Source: Trema orientale | Taxonomy: Eukaryota; Streptophyta; Magnoliopsida; Rosales; Cannabaceae | DNA length: 64,000 nt | Direction: 5' to 3' | Assembly: GCA_002914845.1 (NCBI GenBank) | Contig: JXTC01000050.1 | Coordinates: forward strand, 566,514 to 630,513 | Shown here: positions 35,664-47,023 of the stretch, in pieces | Numbering within the stretch: the stretch's first letter is position 1 | Layout: each line of letters begins with the position of its first letter | Position numbers and translations under genes: made by a program | Notes under the pieces: model-generated | What the model saw: only the letters and a program-made list of their open reading frames with translations | Databases searched by the model: none | Told to the model about the DNA's origin: nothing

Positions 35664-35690
35664 TCAGGAACCCATGGAAGACATTTGCAT
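35664..35690 (-). promoter_or_regulatory. possible uORF in ABC1K leader
   Basis: An 8-codon open frame (MQMSSMGS) ends 13 bases before the proposed start codon. It would be translated only if the mRNA leader reaches this far, which the sequence does not show. Confidence 0.3.
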
Positions 35691-35965
35691 CACAGATGTT
35701 TGTTCTAATGCCTAAGTGAAGCCTTTAGCTTTGTGAATCGCAAATTAAGCATTTAACCGAATTTTCAAGCAGAGAGAGAGGGAGAGAGTGACCAGTGTTG
35801 TGTGTCTGCTTGGGGGCCGAGGAAATTGCCACGTTTTGGACCCTCTGCAATCGTCAAGGACGCCAATTAGCCTAGGAATTTTGTTTAGTCCGGGCTTTTT
35901 TTTTTAAAAAAGGTTAATTATTATAAAAAGAAACATAGTCAGGCTAGTTTATTACTTTGAGAAAA

Positions 35966-36149
35966 GAATAATGCTATGGGGCACCAGTGGTGCCCAGCAC
36001 CACAGTGATGTGTCAGTTTGTCACTGGTTAATCATAATTATAATTTAAGTGGGGCCTATGTGGGACCCAGTTTGTTAATTAAATCATCAAGTGACAAACA
36101 GACATGTCACTGTGGTGCCGGGCACCACTGGTGCCCCATAGCATTGCTC
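35966..36149. mobile_element. MULE-type MITE, copy 1 (184 bp)
   Basis: Almost entirely inverted repeat: AATGCTATGGGGCACCAGTG at one end and its inverse at the other, arms about 70 bp including CACCACAGTGA and GACATGTCACTG. A perfect 9-bp target duplication TTGAGAAAA flanks it (35957-35965, 36150-36158). It lies just upstream of the ABC1K gene. Confidence 0.93.
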
Positions 36150-36389
36150 TTGAGAAAATTACTTGTATGTTTTAAAAATTATAATTAAATATTCTTTTTT
36201 TTTTAAGTTTTAGTCGTAAAATATACTATATTCTCATTTTTATCATTAAGTGAATTGGATATTTAGCTATAAATTTTTAAGTTTGGCTACATACTAAGTT
36301 TTGAGCTTAAAAAATAGCTAGTTAGCCCTAGTTACTTACTGATATAACCACACTAAATAGAGCAATGTTATATTCTAAAAAAAAAAAGT

Positions 36390-36708
36390 TAGAGCAATTT
36401 TAGGGGTCTTATAGCACAATGAGTTAATGACCGAATTTTAGACCTAATTTAAGTAAATATCCGTTTTTCAAATGTTATAACAAAATGTCAGGTATATATG
36501 TTATATACCAAGGGTAAAATATTATATACCAAGCATAAAAATTTATATACTCAGTATATTAATTGAAATTAGTTGATAAATATATCTACCAAGTGTAAAA
36601 TTATTGGTCATCCACCTAAATATCTGGATATTTAGCTATAAAATTTAAAAAATGAATATATACTTAATTAAATTTAAAATATTAGTCATCCACCTAAAAT
36701 TCTCTTTT
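36390..36708. repeat. dispersed 290-bp repeat family, copy 2 (inverted)
   Basis: Reverse-strand relative of 12724-13012 and 37499-37792, with an internal partial duplication of the TAGGTGGATGAC end (near 36610 and 36685). Confidence 0.65.
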
Positions 36709-36711
36709 TAG

Positions 36712-36868
36712 GGGTAATCTAGCACCACAATGACATGTCTGTCACATTCTAATTAATAAATTGGGTCCCACATAAGTCCCACCTGAATTATAATTATAAT
36801 TAGTCAGTGATATACTAACACATCATATGGTACTAAGAATCACCGGTGCCAATAGCATTATTTTACTA
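36712..36868. mobile_element. MULE-type MITE, decayed copy
   Basis: Contains AGCACCACAATGACATGTC at the left and CACCGGTGCCAATAGCATT at the right, matching the arms of the 35966 and 52335 copies, but the first arm has lost its tip. Confidence 0.7.
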
Positions 36869-37498
36869 AATACATGTTTCGCATTTGCACCTTTTTTTCA
36901 AAAACAAATTCTACAAATTGTATTATATAGTACACATTTCTATTTTCCTTTTTTTCTTTAAAAAAAAAAGGTATTCTACGCTAATACTTTATTATAAGAA
37001 GTAAGGGACATTTTTGCATACAATTGCTGTTCTCAAATCAAAAAAAGATATTTTACATTCATTTTGGCATTGTATTTTTCCAATTTTAACAATCAATTTG
37101 GAGAAATTATTCCAAAAAATATGCTACAATCGATAATTTATAATTAGGGCTAGTTTGGTATTGTTATGATGTGAGTAAGAAGCAGTTGTGAGAAATAAAG
37201 TTTATGCATTTAGTAAATATAATTTACAAAATCACTGTGCTATTTAAAAGGCATCTAAATATTTGGTAAACTATAAATTATGTATCTCTAAAATGATATT
37301 TTAGATAAATTTGTATTATAAGCAGAATTAGCTTGGAAAAATAACATTTATAATGCTTCTCAAATTTCGCTTAAAATAGCGATTACACAGCAATTTTTAA
37401 AATCTGCTGACCAAAAGTATAGACTTACCAAACAACTCTTTATCCTTATTTTTTCTCCTAACATTTTTAAAAGGTAAAAGTAGCATATAGAAATAAGA

Positions 37499-37792
37499 GA
37501 AATTTAGGTGGATGACCAATATTTTAAATTTGATTAAGTAGATGTCTATTTTTTAAATTTTATAGCTAAATGTCCAGGTATATATATTTTTACACTTGGT
37601 AGATAAACATATCTATCAATTTCAGTTACTGTACTGAAATGTACTGGGTATATAATTTTTTGTACTTAGTATATAAAATTTTACACTTGGTATATAAAGA
37701 TATATATCGGAGATTTTGCTATAACATTTGACAAATGAATATTTACTTAAATTGAGCCCAAAATTTGGTCATATTTCTATATGCCCCAAAAA
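37499..37792. repeat. dispersed 290-bp repeat family, copy 3
   Basis: Same orientation as copy 1, longer in the middle by an extra TTGGTATATAAA-type segment. Confidence 0.65.
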
Positions 37793-38499
37793 ATAATCCC
37801 AAATGGGGTAATATCCCATATAATTAAAAAGAAAATTATTAAATAGATCTTATTGACCAAAAGCAGAAATTTACCAAACTTATCTCCCTCCCACTTTTTT
37901 CTCTAACCACTGCATCTAGAAGCGATCTCAAAAAAGGTCATAGTTTCATATAATGCCTTCTTTTTACTCTTGATTTTAGTAAATGTCTTTTTTCATTTTT
38001 CCTTTGTTTTATATATGAATGAACAAATATATCAATTCTTACACTATATATATCTAATATAGAGGATTAAATCTATATTAGATGTATAAAGTTTAAAGTG
38101 AATAAATAAATTTCTACACAGATTATATTAAGTTTATCAGCGATATTCTTGGTCATTTTTCTAATAATTTAAAAAATTGACATTGTTTTAAGGAGTCCAA
38201 AATACGGTAATTTGGTGTAAAGCACTTTATTCGAAACGGCTTTGGTTTTATGTAGTAGATAGCTTTCAATCCTACAATCCATTAAAATTGTTATCTTTCT
38301 GAGTTCTAATCAAATCAAATACAATCTTACCAATTTTAGGATGCGACTGATGCAAAAAAAGTCAACTAATTAAGAAAATCGAAGGTCTGTGAATCGCACA
38401 ACCATATACGAGACCCACTAAGATGGACAATTGAAATTGATCAGTCGTAACTCTTTTTAAGCAATAGTGTCGTCTACGTTCCCAATCAAACAACACTTA

Positions 38500-39435
38500 A
38501 ATTTGTGTTTAGTTCATGGAATATAATTAAAATGATAATAAAAATTACAATAGAATGGAATTAGAAAAGAAATGGGAATGATATTTCATTGTTTGGTTGA
38601 AACTATAAATAATTTTAGAATAGAATAATAAAAAAATGTATTGACAAAAATAACTTTACTTTTTAGATGTTTTGATGGGACAAAAAAAAAGGAAATATAG
38701 GATATTTTAAAGGGATAATATCAAAAAAAAAAAACTCATGACTTTTAACATTTTTTTAAAAAAAAAAAAACTTACGCTTTTTCACTAATATCAAATAAAA
38801 CCTTCTATTTGTGTTTTTCTATCAAATCTCACTAGATCTATATATATATATATAGTTAAAATGAGAGTTAAAATTGTTGAAAGTGAATGTTTTAAACTTT
38901 TGAAATCAAATAACATAATTCAAAAAAGGAATTTATTTATGTTTGAAAGCTCTTATTGTTGTATTCTTAACTGATCACATATAATTTTTTTGGTTTAGAT
39001 AGTTACCTTCCGACTATTTATGTAAATACTAATAGACAACTTTAAAGGATAAAGACGATTCTATAACAATTTTAAACTCCAATTTTTAACCGTATACGTG
39101 AATTAGGTGAGATTTGATAGAAAAAACATAAATATAATGTTTTATTTGATATTAATGGAAAGACATGTATTTTTTTTTAAAAGGCTAAAGGTGGTGGTTT
39201 TTTATGATATCATCCTGTATTTTAAATTTTGAGTTAGGATGGAATTATTATTCTTTGGAATAGAATAATAACAATTCCATTATTTGATGTAAATGTGATT
39301 CAATTGGAATGACAATTCTTTTCTTAAAAATAAAACCAAACAATATAATTACTTTTTCTTGGAATTAATATAATTACTTTTTCTTGGAATTACCATTCTA
39401 TTCCAATTGATTTCTTTGAATTAAACACGCGAATG
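38500..39435. mobile_element. TIR element hosting a nested foldback
   Basis: Outer inverted ends: GTGTTTAGTTCATGGAAT (about 38504) and its partner GAATTAAACAC (about 39419-39429), with matching interior words AATAGAATGGAATT and AATTCCATT-type inverses. The target duplication is not clear. It is interrupted by the element at 38712-39217. Confidence 0.5.
38712..39217. mobile_element. foldback Mutator-type element, nested
   Basis: About 506 bp with arms of some 130 bp: both read inward GGATAATATC or GGATGATATC, an A-rich run, TAATATCAAATAAAAC and TCTATCAAATCTCAC. A perfect 9-bp target duplication TATTTTAAA flanks it (38703-38711, 39218-39226). Confidence 0.85.
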
Positions 39436-39587
39436 ATATTATTGATGTGCACAACTTAGCATTGCCATCACTGTAATTAATTTTTCATTTACAATATTTC
39501 CATGTTTGTCTAAATCTTTCACAATAATTTACCTGAAGTTTCCACTAATTTACGGGAAAATAAAGTGCAACTTACCATAAATCATAG

Positions 39588-40135
39588 GGTTAATAATAAT
39601 AATAATAATGACTTCTGAATTATACTTATTGTACTTCTTTAGTTCTTAAATTTCAACTTACATAGTACCATTCCTTGAATTATATAATTGTTGCAATAAT
39701 GACTCTTTTGTCACGAGTTGTTAAATATTTAACAGAAATAAATCATTACAAATAACATAGTTTGGTAGTTGTGATCAAAAATGAGATTATGAATTTTTAA
39801 CTTACATGATACACTATTAAAATTTATGTAATTATTGTAGCAATGACCATTTTTTAACACAAAATATTAAACTCTTAACAGAACTAAGTCATGTATAAAA
39901 TATATAATTTGACAACTATGATTGAGAATGAGATTCTAACTCATAGAAATAAATAATGCCTAATTATTTACTTTGTCTATGACCTTTTTATATTAAAAAA
40001 CTAATAGTTTATGAAAAAGAGGATATTGCTCTAATAATTGCATAATTCAGAAGCTTTATTATGTAAGTTGAAAGTTTGTGGGGGCCAAAACGATACAATG
40101 AATATAATTCAAGAGCCATTATTATTATTAAGCCA
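39588..40135. mobile_element. probable foldback element
   Basis: Left arm GGGTTAATAATAATAATAAT..TGAATTATA and right arm inverse (TTCAAGAGCCATTATTATTATTAAGCC) match over roughly 110 bp, both with AACTTACATA. Flanks do not give a clean target duplication. Confidence 0.55.
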
Positions 40136-40718
40136 TATAAAGGAGAAAAAAATTTACATATGCATGGAAAAATCAAATTAAATATTGAGACTTTTAGCTA
40201 AATGACTGAATTTTGAATCATAGTTTACAAAATGACAATTTTTTAAACAATGTTAAAAAATAACCGAATGTTGAAACATATTTTAAAAAATTGTCGTTTT
40301 TCATATTTAATATATTAAAATATATTGACTAATTATTTGAAAATTGATTTAGTTTTTCAAAAATTGATTTACTTTATAAAACAATAGATGAACTAAAAAA
40401 CGGCTATTTATCAAAATAAAATTATAAAATAGTTATTTCTTAAACATAAGTAAAAAACGGCTATTTTTAAATTGATATTAAAAAAAATGCCATTTCTTAT
40501 AAATACTCTTAAAGATAATGGGCCGGCCCGATTTTTAGACCCGAACCTATTCGCATTTCTAAGTTTTCTCGTATTTTGCTACGACAGTCCTCCAATCCCT
40601 AAATCCAAAGAGAGCGAAATTTCGTGCACAAGAAGAAAAATATCCAAGAGAAATTCAAAACCCTGATATAGGGCTTATCGGATTCATACACAGTGTCTCC
40701 CTAAGAGCTTTTTCTACA

Positions 40719-40983
40719 ATGGCGAATGAACAGCTTTCACCGGCACGGCCATGGCTACTCGATGCGGTTCCTTTGATGGTGGTATTGCTTATAGCGGCAC
40801 ATGTCTTCGCATTGGTAATATCCCTTTTTTTTTTTTTTTTTTGGTTTTAATTTCTTACGCCGTTGCCTCCATTTGACGCTGATCTCTGATCTTGTCTCTC
40901 CCATTGGCTGTTATTGTTTTCAGGTCTACTGGATTTACAGATTAGCCACTGAGAAGCAGCCACAGAGGAGAAAAGCGCATTAA
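40719..40983 (+). CDS. 51-aa single-pass membrane protein, conserved plant small protein
   Basis: Two coding exons, 40719-40814 and 40924-40983, joined by a 109-bp GT-AG intron with a long T-run; 51 aa. The protein begins MANEQLSPARPWLLDAVP, then a hydrophobic segment (about residues 15-37, VPLMVVLLIAAHVFALVYW) and a basic tail (RLATEKQPQRRKAH), consistent with a tail- or signal-anchored protein. I recall similar short proteins throughout flowering plants, but no function is known to me. The start has context ACAATGG, good for plants. A possible 3'UTR intron starts at about 41010 (GGTAAGG) and ends at the acceptor at 41749-41750 (GAATACAG), which would put more 3'UTR at 41751 onward. Confidence 0.8.
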
Positions 40984-43496
40984 TCAGCCTTACGACTTGC
41001 AGAACAAAAAGGGGTAAGGTTGGTGGAAAACCCTAATTTGTTCTTAGTCTCTACTTTTTAGATACGAAAGTTAAATAAGTTTGATTGTAGAGCGATCAAT
41101 TAATGCTTTTGGTGGTTGTGTTGCTGCCTTACTGGTTTGCGAATTTGATTTTAGCAATGTGTGTTCGAAATTTACACGAATTAAGAAGATTCTTGTATAT
41201 TTGAGAGCACCGGATGAAGCATGATTTTTTCTTTTCTTTTTTAAATTTTATGTATTTTTTTTTTAATGTCTTTATGGGGTTTTGGTCTGCATTGTTTGTG
41301 ATTGAATTGAAAATGGCGTGGTGCTTTTAGTTTGTGTTATGCTCTCTATGTTACTCATTTCTTTTTTCCTTGGTAATATAATTTGTTTTTGTATACTCGA
41401 CCGTCTAAGGTAAAGAAACGGAATGGACACTTTAATTGTTATTTTGGGTCCCTAGTTGTTCATGCATTGCCTTGCTCGTTTCTGAGAATTTTGGGGAAAA
41501 AGAAGTTCAAGAATTGGGTTAAGCATCAGTTACTAATTTCTTCTAGTCTACAGCGTATATCCCCGTTGTCTGAGCTATAAACTATTTTAAAGAAAAATTT
41601 GAGACCCTATGCCTATGGTTTCTTCTGAATTAGGAGTGGAAGTGAGTGGTAGCTAATACATTGCATAAAAGGGCGAAACCATCTTGTTGTACAACCGCGA
41701 GTCATGGTCTCTTATAATTTGTGTCTTATTCTTCTGTTTTTGAATACAGTTCGGACTTTGGAGTGTTACAGAAAGCTGGATTCATGTTGTTGATAATGGT
41801 ACATTGGTTTGTGCTCAGCGCCTTTCCCCTTATATTGGACCATAAAGTATAAACATCCTAGTTCTTGTTAGAGTTTTGTGTTTTTGTCATATAATCATCC
41901 GTCCATGAACTGTACCTGTCTATTGTGTGCTCTGATAACAATTTATGCTTTCTATTTAGATGATTGAGAAATGTTTGTAAAGGATACTTTTGCTTTATAT
42001 ATGTCGTACTTTGGAGAAGTTTTTCGGAAAAATGAAAGAATGCTGTTCTTTTCCTCTGTTGTTCCTAGTAATTGTAATATCCATGTATGCATTAGCGCCA
42101 ATTGTCATTCTAGGCAATGGCACTACTCATTATTATTAAAGCAAAGGCTCACAGCTTTACAAAATTGGAGCCCTAGTTTCAATAAGAACCTTTGGTGGGC
42201 TTAAAATCCCAGGCTGTATTGGAGATTATGGTGTTTCTCTTTCTGTTTTGTCGGGGCCAGAAGTTAATTTTAATGGTTTGACCTGCATTTGCAATTTTGG
42301 GTTCACTGCTTATAATCGTGCCTTGCAACTTAAATCTCATACTGGGGAAAGTTTTTGCATTTACTATTAAGGTTTTAAAATTTGCTAGTACTCTGGGACA
42401 ATCTATTTGGTTTTAGGACTGCAAATTAGTTAAAACTTAAACCTGTATGCATTTTAGTTCTTCAGCCCAAAAAAAAAAAGGGCGTAATTTAGACTACCTT
42501 GTTTATATTCAATATACATGAGAAGTCTTGGAACCTACGGAAAAACGATGACTTATTTGAGTAGAATCTCTGGTAAAGTAACATATGAAGGATGTAGATA
42601 TAATTAGGAGTGCTAAGTATATGGACATGGTTCTAGGACATTACTTTCTGACATCTTATATCTGATGGTTATTTCTTGCCAGCCAATAAAATTTCATTTT
42701 GCCTTTATTTGATAGCCAACAAAGATTCTGCAAATTTAAGAAATATATTGCTTTATACTTGATGGTAGAAATTTTGTAAAGTTGGGGTTGCATCGGGACC
42801 CAAGTTGGCCATCGAACTTGAGTTGTACCTTTGTCTCTTTTCTTTGTCTTCAAGTAACAACCAACAAGAGGCTTTAGGAGGAAAGCGTAAAGCCATCAAT
42901 CATTATAAACACCGATCTATGACAAATTGAACTCCCAAGTACTGGTACCGACAATTATCTTTCTCAGACAGTTAAGACTGTCTTCCTCTAAACTCTTGTA
43001 TACCTTCTTGCTTGTGGGATATTCCCGACTGATTCCTCCTTACAAAAAAGTAAAGATGAAAGATGCTCATAATGCTACTTGGGACAACGTCTAACGTTTG
43101 CGGGCAGTAATCTTTGAGAAGGAAATGGTACAAGTTTTACCTCTTAGTAGTAAATGGTTGGTTTAGTTTCCTCCCTTGAGCTACCAGTTTGATTCCTCAT
43201 GGACCTACTTAGTGATATGCTAGAACTTTTGCCAACCCAACAATTATAAGATTTAGTAGGAGGCCCTAGTTTTCATAAAAGTCGTGTGTGTTGCACTTGG
43301 GCTGTCACTCGAGACGGCGTCAAGATTTGGAGCCGATGGAGAATGATTGTTGAGACAATTTGGATGGTAAAATGTGCAATTTAGTTGCATAGTTGTGAAA
43401 CACTCGAAACTATACAGATATTATTTTTCTGTTCTTTTCTTTCTTGCTACCTTAGAGATCCAAATTCACAAGTGAAAGTTATCCTATTGTAGCTTC

Positions 43497-43644
43497 TACT
43501 CTTTCCATGGTTCCGTCTTGCCAGGTAAGCACTTGGCTAATTAAGCATTGCGACAATTAACATCCATCAATACTCTTTCCATGGGTCCGTCTTGCCAGGT
43601 AAGCACTTGGCTAATTAAGCATTGCGACAATTAACATCCATCAA
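43497..43644. repeat. 74-bp tandem duplication
   Basis: Units 43497-43570 and 43571-43644 differ at one position (TGGTTCC versus TGGGTCC). Confidence 0.95.
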
Positions 43645-45334
43645 TACAAGAATCAGCAAGGTATTATAAGAAAAAGAAAAACGTCATTGTGAACTTTTAG
43701 TTTATTCGTTAAACCGTCGGAATATCGAGTAGGGAAGCAGATTTCTATATCATAGAGCATCAAGTAACCAACCAATCCCAGAGCGAAAAAAAAAGTAACC
43801 AACCAATCAAAATAATCTGTGGTTTTTTTTTTTTTTTTGGAATTTATCCAAAAGAAATCGTTTATTTTTAAACGCATAAAGTGGTTCTATCCTTGTTTTG
43901 AAGCAGTTCTTTTTTTGTTTATATTAGCTTGTATAATCATTTCATGAGTTGTTTTTAACTTATAATTTATATGCTTGAACGACTCCCACCGTGTAATGGC
44001 GCTATTATTAGCCTTGACGGTGAGACTCGTGAGAGTACGTGGGTATGTGCCACGTGTCCACCGTGACACACCCCGGTGACCGTGTGTGTCGAAGGACGAG
44101 GACGACGAGTAACCCAACCAAACTTTCTGTTCATTGATGATCAATTTGTCCATGTCCTTGTGTCTTTATTAATCCTCCACGTGTCGCTATGGAATTGTAA
44201 AAGCAGATAAAGTCGAACACACTGTCAAAGTTTTCGTCCAGTCTCGTTTTAAGCAAATCTATTTGGTAAACGAAAGTAAGCTACTCAACAAAATTGCAGC
44301 CAGGCTTGACAATGCACAATAGAATAAGAATTCTATTTTATATAAATTAAGTTTTATGTAAATTTTATTTAAAATATTATTATAATTAATCTGTAAAAAA
44401 TTGATATATAATTACCATTATTTAGTACTTCTTAGTATTTTTCAGTCTTGATTGTTTTCCGTGTAATTATAATTTTATCTTTGATCATTCGTAAACTCGA
44501 TATTGTTGTAGTCTAGCTTTTATTTTATTACTTTTATGTTAATGGTCTGGAGTCCTTTTTTGTTTCACGATAAGGGGAAAAAGAAAAGTTGTCTTAGATA
44601 AGTTTCTCCTTAAAAACTTTGTATTTTTTACTGTCCAAGTAGTATAAATGAAAAAGTTACATTATATTCCTCCAACACTTTATTCCTTGCGAAAGACGGG
44701 GGAAAAAAAAAGAGCATACCAAATAACAACACAACTAAACACTCCTGAAATTGTATGCATAATTTCAATGTAAATACACCTTGTCGTGCGGCTGTGCTGT
44801 TAGCATTTTCCATACACTTTCAAAAGTTTCATCTTTAAGTTAGAAAAAATAAATAAATATGGTAGGTTACAAATTCCATACGTAAAAGTAATATTTGTGA
44901 CTTTCGAGTCTTTTCGTTTATTTAGAATGATATTTGAACCTCCTATAATTTACCACATTTTTGCTCATTACTATATTTAACTTATTTGCTCTTATTTTAA
45001 TGCAATTGAAAACCATTTTTCGAAGGTTTAAAATATAATCATTCAAAAAACAAATGAAGACAAAAATATAATTTAAAGAAGATTTTGGTTCTTCATTGAT
45101 CATACAACCTAGTAGCAAATACGAGAATATCTATATAATAAAGTTTGCGTATTTTATGTAATTTTTGAACTTTGCACTACTGACAAGTGATGCATAAATT
45201 TTAGGGGATTTTATAACTGTCACGCCAAATAATTAAACAAGACAAGTCAGCAAGCTTCATCTAGGATACTTTAAAAAAATAAAAAAAGGGTCAAATAATA
45301 AAAATAATTAGAAAACGAAAAAAAAAAGAATTTT

Positions 45335-45800
45335 TGACATATTGAGTCCTTATATTATTGGTGATTGTCAAAGTGATCCTTGAGTTAGTTTTTTTGCTAA
45401 GTGAGGCTCTAAATTTTAAAAATTTTGATAATTAAGTTCTTTTCGTTAGTAATTGTTATAATATTAGAAAGAATTGAGCATTTTCAAGTCACATACAAAG
45501 TTTTTTAAGGTCAAAATCACTAGCACTAGTTAAAATTAAAAGGAAAATAATGAAAAATTAATTGTAATTAATAAAATAATCTGAAAAATTTAAAAATAAA
45601 GATAGAAATTTTTAGATTTTTCCTTAAAATTTCTTTCTATTTCTCTTCCAAACTAATTAGTATTAGTGAAATACCAATTTCTTCAATTTCATAAAAGTTT
45701 TAACATTTACAAAAGAAAAGACTTAATTATCAAAATTTTTAAAATATAAGGAACTAATCGCTAAAAAAAAAAAAAAAGCTCAAGAACTATTTTCCCAACC
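45335..45800. mobile_element. probable foldback element
   Basis: The word TTTTAAAAATTTTGATAATTAAG at the left is mirrored by CTTAATTATCAAAATTTTTA at the right, and both arms have the GTCCTTATAT/ATATAAGGAACT-type pair. No clean target duplication found. Confidence 0.5.
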
Positions 45801-46044
45801 GATTTATAACACAGCTACCAAATGTGCCAAAAACCCAAAAGAAAATACCGAAACGAGCAAAACGTAATTGGAAACTTATTTGTTTTTCTAATTCATGGAA
45901 AACCCTATAGCCAAAAGAATTAAAGAAGACAAATTAGGGAAAAAAATTAATAGGAAAGCAAAATAATAGCTGGAGGAATAATAAAGGGCAATCTGGTAGT
46001 TTCCTTAAAACCCCAAAATGCAAAAGCATGCCTTTTTCTTACGT

Positions 46045-46052
46045 TTATAATA
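46045..46052 (+). promoter_or_regulatory. TATA-like box of DUF1336 gene
   Basis: TTATAATA about 65 bp upstream of the start codon, followed by a CT-rich stretch (CTCTCACTCCC) typical of plant transcription starts. Confidence 0.45.
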
Positions 46053-46114
46053 CCAATTTCGCTCTCACTCCCAGAACTCCTCTACTCTGTACGACTTTCT
46101 AGAGTAAGAGAACC

Positions 46115-47023
46115 ATGTGTCCGACTAAGCAGAAGCACCGGAGCTCCGGCGCCGATCTCGCCGGCCGATGCTCTAAATCCGGCGAATCCACCACCGCAGA
46201 GACCGATTGGATGGCGGAGTCGATCAATGGCGGATCTCTACGCCACGTTGACCTCAACACAGGCATCAACGGCTGGGCCTCACCACCCGGTAACCTCTTC
46301 TCTCTGCGAGCTAAGAATTACCTCACAAAACGACAAAAATCCCCGGCCGGCGAGTACCTACTCGCGCCGGTCGGCATGGACTGGCTCAAGTCTAGTACCA
46401 AACTCGATAACGTACTAGCCCGCCCGGACAACCGCGTGGCCCACGCGCTGCGGAAAGCCCAAGCTCAGGGGAAATCGCTCAAGAGCTTCATCTTCGCCGT
46501 GAATCTCCAAGTCCCTGGTAAGGACCCGCACAGCGCCGTGTTCTACTTCGCCACGGAGGATCCGGTCCCGTCCGGCTCGCTCCTCTACCGGTTCATCAAC
46601 GGCGACGATTCGTTCCGGAATCAGCGGTTCAAGATCGTGAACCGGATCGTGAAAGGGCCGTGGATCGTGAAGAAGGCGGTGGGGAACTACAGCGCGTGTC
46701 TCTTGGGTAAGGCTTTAACGTGCAATTACCATAGAGGTCCTAACTATCTGGAGATCGACGTCGATATCGGGAGCTCCGCCATAGCCAGCGCGATTCTGCA
46801 CCTGGCATTGGGGTACGTGACGAGCGTGTCCATCGACATGGGGTTCCTGGTGGAGGCGCAGGCCGAGGACGAGTTGCCCGAGAGGCTGGTCGGCGCGGTT
46901 AGGGTTTGCCAGATGGAGATGTCGGCGGCGACTGTGGTGGAAGCGCCGCACGCGCCGAATGTGGTGCGTGGGTTTGCTAAGGTGAATCATCACAAGTCCG
47001 GCGACGATGACGATGATGAATAA
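46115..47023 (+). CDS. DUF1336 / EDR2 C-terminal-domain protein
   Basis: Intronless gene for 302 aa, the only clearly GC-rich segment in the window. Residues about 32-275 form an EDR2_C (DUF1336) domain: GWASPPGNLFSLRAKNYL (53-70), a central FIFAVNLQVPG (125-135), then RFKIVNRIVKGPWIVKKAVG (171-190) and NYLEIDVDIGSS (209-220), ending with VRVCQMEM. Full-length EDR2 has PH and START domains before this region; they are absent, as in the short DUF1336-only proteins that plants also encode. Family members are thought to bind lipid and EDR2 restrains defence-related cell death; a role here is inference. The tail is an Asp/Glu run (about 296-302). The start has the context ACCATGT and no upstream in-frame ATG. 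High GC in an AT-rich region probably reflects the intronless, GC3-rich style of such genes. Confidence 0.92.
   Translation: MCPTKQKHRSSGADLAGRCSKSGESTTAETDWMAESINGGSLRHVDLNTGINGWASPPGNLFSLRAKNYLTKRQKSPAGEYLLAPVGMDWLKSSTKLDNVLARPDNRVAHALRKAQAQGKSLKSFIFAVNLQVPGKDPHSAVFYFATEDPVPSGSLLYRFINGDDSFRNQRFKIVNRIVKGPWIVKKAVGNYSACLLGKALTCNYHRGPNYLEIDVDIGSSAIASAILHLALGYVTSVSIDMGFLVEAQAEDELPERLVGAVRVCQMEMSAATVVEAPHAPNVVRGFAKVNHHKSGDDDDDE

Larger units (their letters stand above)
40984..46040. other. stretch between small-protein gene and DUF1336 gene
   Basis: 40984 to about 41850 may be 3'UTR and intron of the 51-aa gene. The rest holds no supportable gene. It includes a 74-bp tandem duplication (43497-43644), two CACGTGTC words (about 44057 and 44177) that look like ABRE/G-box sites without an evident gene, and a foldback-like repeat at 45335-45800. 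Confidence 0.5.

Noticed and set aside
44055-44185. CACGTGTC pair as promoter of an unannotated gene
   Set aside because: No plausible coding exon on either side within reach; the motif alone is insufficient.
46715-46993. 92-aa frame antisense to the DUF1336 gene
   Set aside because: Shadow frame in a GC-rich coding region.
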